In this document: piece after piece, positions 7,324 to 15,831 of the stretch | Layout of the letters: every line of letters begins with the position of its first letter | Numbering within the stretch: the first letter of the stretch is position 1 | Source: a virus | IMG/VR virus record: IMGVR_UViG_3300046000_006661 | Span: 1-64,000 of that record | DNA: 64,000 nucleotides | Strand: one strand, 5' to 3' | The notes under the pieces: model-generated | Database searches by the model: none | Seen by the model: only the letters and a program-made list of their open reading frames with translations | What the model was told of the DNA's origin: nothing | Made by a program: the position numbers and the translations under genes

Positions 7324-10300
7324 GCGAATTTACAATAAATGTAGTTCAAGATCCATCGACAATTATTGATATAAATAATTCAAATCAAACTGTGTCTTTG
7401 AATATCCTTGAAGACCAGTATAACTCTATTCAAGTAAATGATAACTCTAATGATGTATTATTGAATCCTTCTGTTTTTTACAATGGAATCAATATCGTCT
7501 ATTTAAGTGGCGTAAGTGGTGAGCTTCTTCACAATACTTTTGGTGATTTGCAGGGGGGATCTACTGGTCAATATTATCATCTTTCATCTGGACAGTATTT
7601 CAATTTAATTACTGGCGCAGTTGTTAGACCAAATGAAACTGGTTCATTTTTAACTATAGGATCGGCAGATCTTCGCTATGTTGGTCTTGCTGGAGATCAA
7701 ACAATTAGCGGAGCCAAAGCTTTTGTTTTACGACCAAGTGTTAATGGCACAGGGGTAATGCTTAGTGGAGAGGCTGTGAGTGTCAATACAGGAGAATTAA
7801 CAGGCGCTTTTTACCCGCTTAATAGCAATCCAAGTAACTATATTACAGGAAGTGTTGTAAGACCTTCTGAAACTGGTGTATTTTATCCAACAAGTAACCC
7901 AAGTGGTTACATTACTGGAGTTGATCTTTCTGCTTACGTTACTGGCAATGTGGTAAGACCATCTGAAACGGGCAATTTTATCACCGCTTCGCAAACTGGA
8001 GCGTTTTACGCTGCCAGCAACCCTTCGGGATTTATTACAGGTGTTAATTTATCTAACTATTCTACAATTGCTTTCTCGACTGGAATCAGTGGTTCTTTAC
8101 AAAATCAAATAACCAACTTAAACAATCAAACGGGAAACTATTATCCAACAAGCAATCCTTCTGGATTTATTACAGGAGTCGATCTTTCATTCTCTGGCAA
8201 CTATTATACCAAAAGCGAATCTGAATCCAGATACGTTAATACAACTGGCGCGGAAACAATACTTGGAGACAAAACCTTTCATGATAAAGTATATATCAAC
8301 AATTTGTATGTCACTGGTCTTGAAACAATCGTAAATACCACAAACACGAATATCGCAAGTAATTTCATCATGCTTAATTTGACTGGTGGGGCAGTTGATG
8401 GTGGTTTGTTTTTTGTAACTGGTGCTGGTTTGACTGGTATCAATGATTCTGGTGCGATTCTTGGTTTTGATCATTCAGATAAGTTTAAGTTTGGAATTGG
8501 AACTAGAGCTAGCGATCTAAGTGTTTTAGATACGATAGCTTCCGTTGAAGAAATGACGGGTATTAGTGGTAGCTTGCAAACCCAAATCAGCACCTTGTCT
8601 AATGCTACTGGTTCTTATGTTTTAAATTCTCAGACTGGTGCATTTTATTCTGTAAGTAATCCCTCTGGATTTATTACTGGAGTTGATCTATCTACTTATG
8701 CGACAATCACTAATCTCGCTGCGACAGGTTCGACGCTACAAACAAACATCAATAACCTAAGTGGCGTTTACGCGACCATAAGCAATCTTAACAGCACTGG
8801 AAGCTCTTTAGATTCTAAAATTAGTTTACTTAGTGGTAGTTCTGTTTTGCTTTATGGTGATCAAACTATTTCTGGTGTTAAAACTTTCACTACAGGAGTA
8901 AATATTAGCGGAAATCTAACAGTTGATACAAATACATTGTTTGTTGATAGTGTCAATAATAGAGTAGGTATCGGGACGACTACACCACAAAGTACTTTCA
9001 TGCTTGATGTTAACGGTCAGGTTGTGATAAGAGGTGATAATTATCTAAATGGTAGCTTAAGAGAGTTTGGTGCGAATGCTTATAAACTCTCTAAAGCTGG
9101 AGATAGTTGGATTAATGGCGGTAATGTCGGCATTGGCACAACAACTCCAGCTGCCCCTCTTCACATTAATACATCACTGAGTGGTGTAGCCGTAAGAATA
9201 GGTCAAGACGGTACAGTAGGTAGATTAGAGTTTGGTAATGTTAATGTTGCATTAACTAGAATATCTAATCAACTAGCATTACAAGGGTTTGATGGCTTTA
9301 CATTCGGTACTTCGAGTGGTGAAAGAATGAGAATTGATTCTTCTGGTAATGTCGGCATTGGCACATCATCTTTAATAGGCAAGTTAGATGTTGCTGGAAG
9401 TCTCACAACTACAACTCCTTCTAATGTTTTGGTTCTATCTCGACCTTACAATCCTGGAGTAGCATTTCATACCGCAGCATCATTTAGACTATCCAATCCT
9501 AATACAAACGTAAACAATACTAGACTAGACATAGCGTTACAACAAGGAAACTCAGTATCACCAGTAACACCTGACACTACAGTTATGACGCTTCTAGGTG
9601 ATGGTCGCGTTGGTATTGGAACAACATCGCCGTTAACTCCATTACATACCTATACCGCAGGTAATAATTCACTAACGATTGAAGCTGGAGCTGGCGATTC
9701 TCAAGTTATGTTGAGATCCGCAGGATCGCTTAAATTTCTATTTGGCTATGAAGATTCTGATGATGGTTTTAGAATTTATAATTATGGAACATCAGCTACT
9801 TCACTTTTTGCAAAATCAACAAATGGTTATATCGGCATTGGAACAGTTGCTCCAAATGAAAGATTAACTGTCAGTGGAAATGCAAATATAAGTGGAAATA
9901 TAAGTGCCAACAATCTTGTTTATAATACAGGAAATCAAACCGTAAGTGGAATCAAAAACTTCCAATCTGTTCCATTGGTTAGTGGCGAAGAGGTTTACTA
10001 TAAAAAGAACGTAGTATATTTTACTGGAAATAATTTTACTCCAGATGCGAATCTTGCAAGAACTTTTGAATATGTTTTAACTGGACTTGCAGGTGCAAGC
10101 GCCACTTTGAACGCGCCAATCAATATGAATAATGGCGAAAATATTGTAATAAAAATAAAACAAAGTCCAAGCGGTAGCAACAATATCATATTTAATAGTA
10201 ATTACAAATTCCCAGGAGGAGTTATTCCCTCTTTAACTTTGACACCAAGCAAAGCAGATATATATACAGCGCTTAAAATAGATTCTAATTTTTATTCGAC

Positions 10301-10325
10301 TTATATTAAAGATTTTATTAATTAA
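7320..10325 (+). CDS. Tail fibre protein with tandem repeats
   Basis: This 1001-residue protein is a fibrous tail protein. Residues 150-470 contain repeats of the form FYxxSNPSGFITGVDLS, separated by VVRPSETG linkers, and several short heptad-like segments (SGSLQNQITNLNNQTG, TLQTNINNLSG) that suit trimeric coiled coils. Residues 545-860 contain five copies of the fibre motif xVGIGTTxP followed by a short beta strand, as found in long phage fibres with beta-helical or knitted shafts. The C-terminus (about 900-1001) is a beta-rich tip. I see no S74 intramolecular chaperone motif, so trimerisation may need another factor. The role is host adsorption. Confidence 0.85.
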   Translation: MSEFTINVVQDPSTIIDINNSNQTVSLNILEDQYNSIQVNDNSNDVLLNPSVFYNGINIVYLSGVSGELLHNTFGDLQGGSTGQYYHLSSGQYFNLITGAVVRPNETGSFLTIGSADLRYVGLAGDQTISGAKAFVLRPSVNGTGVMLSGEAVSVNTGELTGAFYPLNSNPSNYITGSVVRPSETGVFYPTSNPSGYITGVDLSAYVTGNVVRPSETGNFITASQTGAFYAASNPSGFITGVNLSNYSTIAFSTGISGSLQNQITNLNNQTGNYYPTSNPSGFITGVDLSFSGNYYTKSESESRYVNTTGAETILGDKTFHDKVYINNLYVTGLETIVNTTNTNIASNFIMLNLTGGAVDGGLFFVTGAGLTGINDSGAILGFDHSDKFKFGIGTRASDLSVLDTIASVEEMTGISGSLQTQISTLSNATGSYVLNSQTGAFYSVSNPSGFITGVDLSTYATITNLAATGSTLQTNINNLSGVYATISNLNSTGSSLDSKISLLSGSSVLLYGDQTISGVKTFTTGVNISGNLTVDTNTLFVDSVNNRVGIGTTTPQSTFMLDVNGQVVIRGDNYLNGSLREFGANAYKLSKAGDSWINGGNVGIGTTTPAAPLHINTSLSGVAVRIGQDGTVGRLEFGNVNVALTRISNQLALQGFDGFTFGTSSGERMRIDSSGNVGIGTSSLIGKLDVAGSLTTTTPSNVLVLSRPYNPGVAFHTAASFRLSNPNTNVNNTRLDIALQQGNSVSPVTPDTTVMTLLGDGRVGIGTTSPLTPLHTYTAGNNSLTIEAGAGDSQVMLRSAGSLKFLFGYEDSDDGFRIYNYGTSATSLFAKSTNGYIGIGTVAPNERLTVSGNANISGNISANNLVYNTGNQTVSGIKNFQSVPLVSGEEVYYKKNVVYFTGNNFTPDANLARTFEYVLTGLAGASATLNAPINMNNGENIVIKIKQSPSGSNNIIFNSNYKFPGGVIPSLTLTPSKADIYTALKIDSNFYSTYIKDFIN
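7800..8200 (+). repeat. Tandem repeats inside the fibre gene
   Basis: Four imperfect units encode variants of SNPSG(Y/F)ITGVDLS with linkers such as VVRPSETG. A further copy lies near 8640-8700. Units differ at many third codon positions, so they are old duplications or are kept by protein selection. Confidence 0.75.
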
Positions 10326-10330
10326 AAAAT

Positions 10331-13300
10331 ATGTTTTTACCATTTTCGAATTTAGACAAAAATACCACAACAGAAAACTTATTATATCCGAACGGTATAG
10401 TTTACGCTTCTTTGGTTAAAGATAATATTTTGTATCTTGGCGGATCTTTTAATTCACTTTGTGAAGTTTATCCAAGTTATGCAACATTAGATAATGAACT
10501 CAATATTTATCCAGCAGAAGTAGATACTAGAACATACGGAACAAGAAACAATAAAGGAGTTGTTGATACTACAGTAGATCAGTATGGAAATAGATATTTA
10601 CTTGGTGGTTTTTCATCGGTGAATAATCTTTCTCAAGTGCCATTCCCAGATGGAAGAATTTCTCAATCCCCAGCGAATTTTTTATTTGGAAAAATAGGAT
10701 TGGCGCAAATTACTCCTTCGGGTTTAAATACTGGACTTGGATTGAGTCTTGGCGGCGGAACAAGTTTGAGAAATATACAAAGCATTGGCTCTGGAATATT
10801 TTTCATGCATGGTGGAAATAATATAGCTGTGTTTACAGGAAATGGAGCATTTAACGCTGCAAGTTATAATTATGGTTTATATAATCAGACTGTTATGAAA
10901 TTTAATCTGCTTGAAAATCCTGCTAATAATTATAAATGGGCTTTAAGGGCAGACCAGCTTTGGACTCAAAATTTCTCAAACGCCACTAAAACAGATGGTC
11001 CTCCAATAGATTATTTTGCAGATACGGGAAATTTTTATCCTAATAAAACTGGAATTTGGATCGCTGGACAATTTACAACTGCGGCAGGAGTCGTTTGCAA
11101 TCGCTTGGTATGTTTAGATTATGTAAGCGGAACTTATATTACTGGATTAACCATAGCTAATGGTCCCAATGGTAATATAGATCAAATCTTAAAATATGGA
11201 GATAAAATTTATATCATGGGTCCCTTTACAACTTTTAGTGGAGTATCCAGAAATCGAATGGCGGCAATAAATCTGCCAAGTATGAGCTTATCTCCATTTA
11301 ATCCCAATGCTAATAGCACCATCAGACAAATGGCAACTGGAGCAAATGGTATGTATTTGGTGGGAGATTTCACTACTATTAATGGATCAGGTGGAAACTA
11401 TCAAAACATCTGCAAAGTTGATTACGAAAGTGGGCTTTTAATTACAGGCTTTAGACCAAAATTTAATTTTGGAAATAATCCTTGTGGAAGTATTGCTGAA
11501 TTTGGTGATAAAGTTATTATAAATTCGACAACACCTAACAATAGAAGCTGGACATATAAAATTGATAATCGTCCGACAAGTGGTCCTTTGATACCTGATT
11601 ATCATAATCCAATAGCTTTTCCTATAGTAATAGATAATATTAGCGGTTTAACCACTTATACTGGTTTAGGCTATGGAGCTGGTACCACAAATGTATATCA
11701 AGGAGATCAAAGTTCTATTGCGGGTTTTAATGTGATTAAAAAAATAGATAATAAAATACATATTTTTGCCAAACAAGGTGGAGCTTTTGTGCAGAAAGTA
11801 CCTAGAAACAATGCTTTTGCAGTCGATCTAAATACGAATAGAATAACAGAATGGAATCCAAATCTCCAAATGATCAACGCTGCTACTAGCGCATACTCTC
11901 TCGCTAATGATACGCAAGCAGTATATTGTATGCATCTTGATACGGGAGATAATACAATAACAATTGGCGGAAGATTTAATACTGTAAATGAATCTAACAA
12001 CGCTTCTAAAATCAGAAATTCTATAGCTATTGTAGATGCCATCAGCGGTGGGTTAACAACAAATTTAAATGTTAATTTGGGAGTAAATTACGATGTTATA
12101 GCAATCGAAAAAAGTGGAAGTACGCTATTTTTGGGCGGAAACTTTATTTCTGGAACCGTGCCTAATAGATACAACAATTTTATAGGACTAGACATAAATA
12201 CTAATGCGCCAACTCATGGAAGAAATTTTGAAATTAATAATAACCTTTTTGGTTTAAATTCTAATAAAACTTCCAGTTCAAAAGTTTCCTGCATGAAAAG
12301 GAAAGACAATCTTCTTTATGTCGGAGGAACTTTCGACACAGTAAGCGGAAATAATAGATATGGAATTTTTTGTTTAAATATACAAAATAACACAATAACA
12401 GATTTTAATTTAAACCTTGACAGAGGCGATGTCAAAGCCATGGATATAGATCCATCTACTAATACTTTGTATATTGGTGGCGGATTTAGATCGGTATTGG
12501 GGCAAGAAAGAAATTATGGCGCAGCTATAAATTTAAATAATACGGGGTTGTTAGAATGGGACCCAGAACTGTCTAAAGAACCGACAAATCTTAAAGTTAC
12601 TCCATCTGGAGTAGTAATATGTGGTAGCTTTTCTAATGCTGGAGAAAGAAGAGCTGGGTTGGCATTTTTTAGCATAGAAAGCGGAAGTCTTTTAAAGCGA
12701 AATGTTCATTTAATGGGATCTACATATGGAGGAGTGTATACAACAGAAATACATAAAAAAACTTTATATGCAAACGGAAGTATAATCTCTGCAACTATAC
12801 CTCAAAGCGTTGGATCACAAAATTTTACTCCACATGCGTTTCAAATGAGATATAATTTGGAGTCTGGTCATATTGTAACTGGATATGTTAACGATAGAGA
12901 TGGCGCTCCACTTTGCATTAGGGGAGGGGGGCAGGTTTTATCTACATTTTTAGAATCTGGTTTTATGTATATGGGAGGATCATTTACAAATGTTCAAAAC
13001 ATGTCTCCAAGCACAAACACAAATTCTACAGTTACAAGAAATAGGGTTGCTTGGTTTGATTTAAATAACCAAATGATTTCTGGAATAGACTATAATGTAA
13101 ATAGTGACGTTCGAGCAATTAAAAGAAAAGATAATTTTCTTTACATAGGTGGATCATTTACATCTGTATTGGGTGTGGCAAGAAATCGTATAGCAAGAAT
13201 AAATTTAAATACAAATACTCTTGACGCATGGAATCCAAATTCCAATAGCACTATTTATGATTTTCAATTTAGCGGCGATAAACTTTTTGCTGGTGGTGAT

Positions 13301-14200
13301 TTTACAACTATGAGCGGATTAAGCAGAAATAGAGTTTGTAGATTTGATATTTCTTCAGCTTCAGGAGGAGTTCTTGAATCTTACAATCCACTGATTTTAA
13401 ATGGCGGGATTAGAAAACTTTTAGTTTCGGGAGATAGTTTATACGCTGGGGGAACATTTGGTCAAGTTGGAGCAGCTGCAAATAATGTTTATGCTTATGC
13501 TGCTGCTTTTAATGCGAATAATGCTAATCATATTACGACTTTTCGTCCTTTTTCTGGCTATACTGTTCCTACAACTTATTGGTTTGCAAATCGAGCCGCA
13601 GGAGGAACAGATGGAGTTACATCTTTTCACATGCATCCTAGTGGATTATTTATAGGTGGAGATTTTATATCAGTGGGGGGTTCTGGTGATGATGTTAGTC
13701 CAAGAGGAGTGTTTTTAGTTAACCCCGCCAGTGGAAACATATTAAGAAATTATGGAGGATTCGGTCAGCAAAGTATTTTTAAAGAAAGAATGCCTTTTGG
13801 TGCGGGAGATAGTCATCCTGGAAATATATGGGATATAAAAAGTACTGGAGATATGTTAATAGTTGGAGGTGAATTTGCCGATGTGCCAGAATATAGATAT
13901 TCAAATTCCGCTTCTCCTCAAAACAGTTTCATTACTTTAAAAGATAAAATAACAGGAGTAAATATTGGCAATTTTGATTTTACAATAGATTCAGAATTGC
14001 CAGCATCTTTAAATGATGCGTTGAATAATACAAATTCAAATAGCTCGAACTTGTTTGTATATGATGCATCTTTTAATGAAGATAAAATATTTTTCCATGG
14101 ATTATTTGGCGACATGAAAGATCCAAATTTTAGATGTTCTATTGCCGCTATGGATTATAGCGGAAAGATTGATAAGAATTTTCAAGGTTTTGGAGTGTAA
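10331..14200 (+). CDS. Large beta-propeller tail protein (Delta-60/DUF5122-like repeats)
   Basis: The 1289 residues are built from about 16 repeats with the pattern (F/Y)xGG(S/D/T)Fxx(V/M)xGxxRNxxAxxN, for example GGSFTSVLGVARNRIARI and GGDFTTMSGLSRNRVCRF. This is the blade signature of Delta-60 (DUF5122) beta-propellers; sixteen blades suggest two propellers in a row. Blades are spaced about 60-80 residues apart, with longer loops at about 440-520 and 800-880. No enzyme motif or signal peptide is visible. It follows the fibre gene by 5 bases. Propellers in this position probably bind a host surface polymer or support the fibre; that role is inferred. Confidence 0.8.
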   Translation: MFLPFSNLDKNTTTENLLYPNGIVYASLVKDNILYLGGSFNSLCEVYPSYATLDNELNIYPAEVDTRTYGTRNNKGVVDTTVDQYGNRYLLGGFSSVNNLSQVPFPDGRISQSPANFLFGKIGLAQITPSGLNTGLGLSLGGGTSLRNIQSIGSGIFFMHGGNNIAVFTGNGAFNAASYNYGLYNQTVMKFNLLENPANNYKWALRADQLWTQNFSNATKTDGPPIDYFADTGNFYPNKTGIWIAGQFTTAAGVVCNRLVCLDYVSGTYITGLTIANGPNGNIDQILKYGDKIYIMGPFTTFSGVSRNRMAAINLPSMSLSPFNPNANSTIRQMATGANGMYLVGDFTTINGSGGNYQNICKVDYESGLLITGFRPKFNFGNNPCGSIAEFGDKVIINSTTPNNRSWTYKIDNRPTSGPLIPDYHNPIAFPIVIDNISGLTTYTGLGYGAGTTNVYQGDQSSIAGFNVIKKIDNKIHIFAKQGGAFVQKVPRNNAFAVDLNTNRITEWNPNLQMINAATSAYSLANDTQAVYCMHLDTGDNTITIGGRFNTVNESNNASKIRNSIAIVDAISGGLTTNLNVNLGVNYDVIAIEKSGSTLFLGGNFISGTVPNRYNNFIGLDINTNAPTHGRNFEINNNLFGLNSNKTSSSKVSCMKRKDNLLYVGGTFDTVSGNNRYGIFCLNIQNNTITDFNLNLDRGDVKAMDIDPSTNTLYIGGGFRSVLGQERNYGAAINLNNTGLLEWDPELSKEPTNLKVTPSGVVICGSFSNAGERRAGLAFFSIESGSLLKRNVHLMGSTYGGVYTTEIHKKTLYANGSIISATIPQSVGSQNFTPHAFQMRYNLESGHIVTGYVNDRDGAPLCIRGGGQVLSTFLESGFMYMGGSFTNVQNMSPSTNTNSTVTRNRVAWFDLNNQMISGIDYNVNSDVRAIKRKDNFLYIGGSFTSVLGVARNRIARINLNTNTLDAWNPNSNSTIYDFQFSGDKLFAGGDFTTMSGLSRNRVCRFDISSASGGVLESYNPLILNGGIRKLLVSGDSLYAGGTFGQVGAAANNVYAYAAAFNANNANHITTFRPFSGYTVPTTYWFANRAAGGTDGVTSFHMHPSGLFIGGDFISVGGSGDDVSPRGVFLVNPASGNILRNYGGFGQQSIFKERMPFGAGDSHPGNIWDIKSTGDMLIVGGEFADVPEYRYSNSASPQNSFITLKDKITGVNIGNFDFTIDSELPASLNDALNNTNSNSSNLFVYDASFNEDKIFFHGLFGDMKDPNFRCSIAAMDYSGKIDKNFQGFGV

Positions 14201-14211
14201 TAAAATATATC

Positions 14212-14451
14212 ATGGAACAAGTAATAGTTGATCATTTAATTTCTTTAGGATTTGAAGATTCTGGACAAGGTGTTTTCAAAAAACAAGAGATAACGATAAC
14301 TCATGCAGAAAACGCTTATCATTTAAGTTTTTATCTTGATCCTTTTGGCGATATTACCCTAGTCAACAGAATAGACGAAAGAAGATTTTTAGATATAAAA
14401 ATTAACAATTTTATAGATTGCGTGCAATACGTTAAAAATAAGCTATACTAA
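14212..14451 (+). CDS. Small hypothetical protein, 79 residues
   Basis: ATG at 14212 lies 11 bases after the stop of the propeller gene, with A/T-rich DNA and no Shine-Dalgarno sequence in between. The protein has an N-terminal helix (EQVIVDHLISLGFED), three or four short strands and a C-terminal helix (INNFIDCVQYVKNKLY). I do not recognise a family. Its place at the end of the rightward fibre operon suggests a late or virion-assembly accessory role, but nothing in the sequence fixes it. It converges on the leftward gene ending at 14463. Confidence 0.5.
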   Translation: MEQVIVDHLISLGFEDSGQGVFKKQEITITHAENAYHLSFYLDPFGDITLVNRIDERRFLDIKINNFIDCVQYVKNKLY

Positions 14452-14462
14452 AATAATTACTT

Positions 14463-15527
14463 TTACGCTGAACTCTTTGCATCGCCAATCAAAGGCTCCA
14501 TAATATCTGTAACTAAAAACGTGTTGTATTGACTGAGGCTTGGTATCATTGCCAATGCCTCTTCATTACGTAAGAATACACTTACCATGTGTAGTATTTT
14601 TGCAGGACGAGAGCTTTCGTATAGATATATCTCGCACAGATAGTTGAAAATCGTCTCATAAACAAACAGGCGAATCATTAAATTGAAGCATGAATTATAC
14701 TCTTCAATAAACTGTTCCTGATTAAAATCTGGAAACAAAGATTTATAATCCATCGCAAATTGTCTTTGATATTCTAGCGGAATGCCCATGTTAATAAACA
14801 AATAGCACAAATCAAACAACTGATTTCCCATGTAACCATTCTGTAGGTGCTGGAATTTAAACAAATTATTTCTGATTAAAATGTTATCAGTGTTGAGCTT
14901 TCCGTGGCAAAAGTCAGAAGTCTTACAGAAACTTTGCCGCGAAAGATATTCGATTTCGTTTTTCAGAATTTGAAGAATTGACCGCAGACTATTGATGTTA
15001 GAATGATCTGCAATAGCGGCAAGTGAATGTTCTGGTAGCTGTTCTATATCGCAACGAGAGAACAGATCGTTGATATAATGCGTGAATGTTCTATCTACCT
15101 TTACGCCGCGCAATTGATCGAAAGAGTATAAGAAAGAATCGCTGCTCTCTATAAGAGATGATATGCCAAACTCTGTTACTGTGTCTGCTGATTCAAACGA
15201 GGTCACAATATACTGTAGATGCTCACCATACTTGGTCTTGCCATGTTTGTAAGCAACAGGGGCAAATGGGGCTAGCTGTTTGAGAATACCATACTCATGC
15301 GCGAAAAATGAACCATCGCCATCGAAAGAGTATTTGAAGTATCGTGGTTGTCCATCAACTGTAGCTTTGAAGCAGTCGAAGTCCATTTGTGAATCCAAAA
15401 AACTAACATCCTCTACAGAAGAAAAGCCAATCTTTTTTAATAGATTAGCTGCCAAGAGTTCATTTTCTGTGTCTGTTTGATTCAGAGAAAATAGATAAGG
15501 TCTATCAGCATTTGTTATAGATTTCAC
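14463..15527 (-). CDS. Aminoglycoside phosphotransferase/choline kinase-like protein, probably inactive
   Basis: The protein has the layout of an APH-type kinase: an N-lobe with ATVDGQPRYFKYSFD (Lys-bearing strand), then a helical C-lobe with FCHGKLNTDNILI at the catalytic loop and a helix after it (QLFDLCYLFINMGIPLEYQR). Active enzymes have HGDxxxxN, with Asp as the base, and a metal-binding Asp in the following IDW/IDF strand. Here the first Asp is Lys (HGK) and the second strand reads LFKFQHLQNG with no Asp. Both changes argue for a pseudokinase or a ligand-binding role. The start is GTG at 15527. A terminator lies just upstream. Confidence 0.65.
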   Translation of the reverse strand: MKSITNADRPYLFSLNQTDTENELLAANLLKKIGFSSVEDVSFLDSQMDFDCFKATVDGQPRYFKYSFDGDGSFFAHEYGILKQLAPFAPVAYKHGKTKYGEHLQYIVTSFESADTVTEFGISSLIESSDSFLYSFDQLRGVKVDRTFTHYINDLFSRCDIEQLPEHSLAAIADHSNINSLRSILQILKNEIEYLSRQSFCKTSDFCHGKLNTDNILIRNNLFKFQHLQNGYMGNQLFDLCYLFINMGIPLEYQRQFAMDYKSLFPDFNQEQFIEEYNSCFNLMIRLFVYETIFNYLCEIYLYESSRPAKILHMVSVFLRNEEALAMIPSLSQYNTFLVTDIMEPLIGDAKSSA

Positions 15528-15543
15528 TTTGTATTATAACGAA

Positions 15544-15569
15544 AAAACCCAGCCTTTCGACTGGGTTTT
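15544..15569 (-). terminator. Rho-independent terminator
   Basis: AAAACCCAG (15544-15552), an 8-base loop, and CTGGGTTTT (15561-15569) form a 9-bp stem. The A-run on its left becomes a U-run in leftward transcripts from the 15592-15819 gene; T-rich DNA on its right could also stop rightward transcripts. Confidence 0.75.
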
Positions 15570-15591
15570 AGGTTTTTTATATTCGACTTAC

Positions 15592-15819
15592 TTATGCAGC
15601 GTAACCTGTGCTATTAGTAAAGACGAAATCAATTCCCGATTTATTGATCAGTCGCTCACGACGATTTTTGCGATCATAAATCGACACTTTTTGTGGAGTT
15701 TCACGACGAAACTGAGCGTTGATAACTTCTCCGTTTTTGAGATAAAGACCGAAGAAACGACCTTTTGCTTGTTTCATTGCGTCTACTGCCGATGTTTTTT
15801 TAGTTTGTTTGTTCTTCAT
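15592..15819 (-). CDS. Small basic hypothetical protein, 75 residues
   Basis: The protein starts with a Lys-rich tail (MKNKQTKKTSAVDAMKQAKG) followed by about 50 residues of likely beta sheet (RFFGLYLKNGEVINAQFRR, then SIYDRKNRRERLINKSG). A small barrel with a basic tail would fit RNA or DNA binding (an Sm-like or SH3-like barrel), but I cannot assign a family. It is the last gene before the terminator at 15544-15569 and sits 12 bases after the ClpA-like gene, so it is probably co-transcribed with it. Confidence 0.5.
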   Translation of the reverse strand: MKNKQTKKTSAVDAMKQAKGRFFGLYLKNGEVINAQFRRETPQKVSIYDRKNRRERLINKSGIDFVFTNSTGYAA

Positions 15820-15831
15820 TGCGCTGTTATA

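Noticed and set aside
7800-8700. Regular repeats that could be a CRISPR array
   Set aside because: The repeats are in frame, differ at third codon positions and encode fibre motifs; spacers do not vary as in CRISPR.
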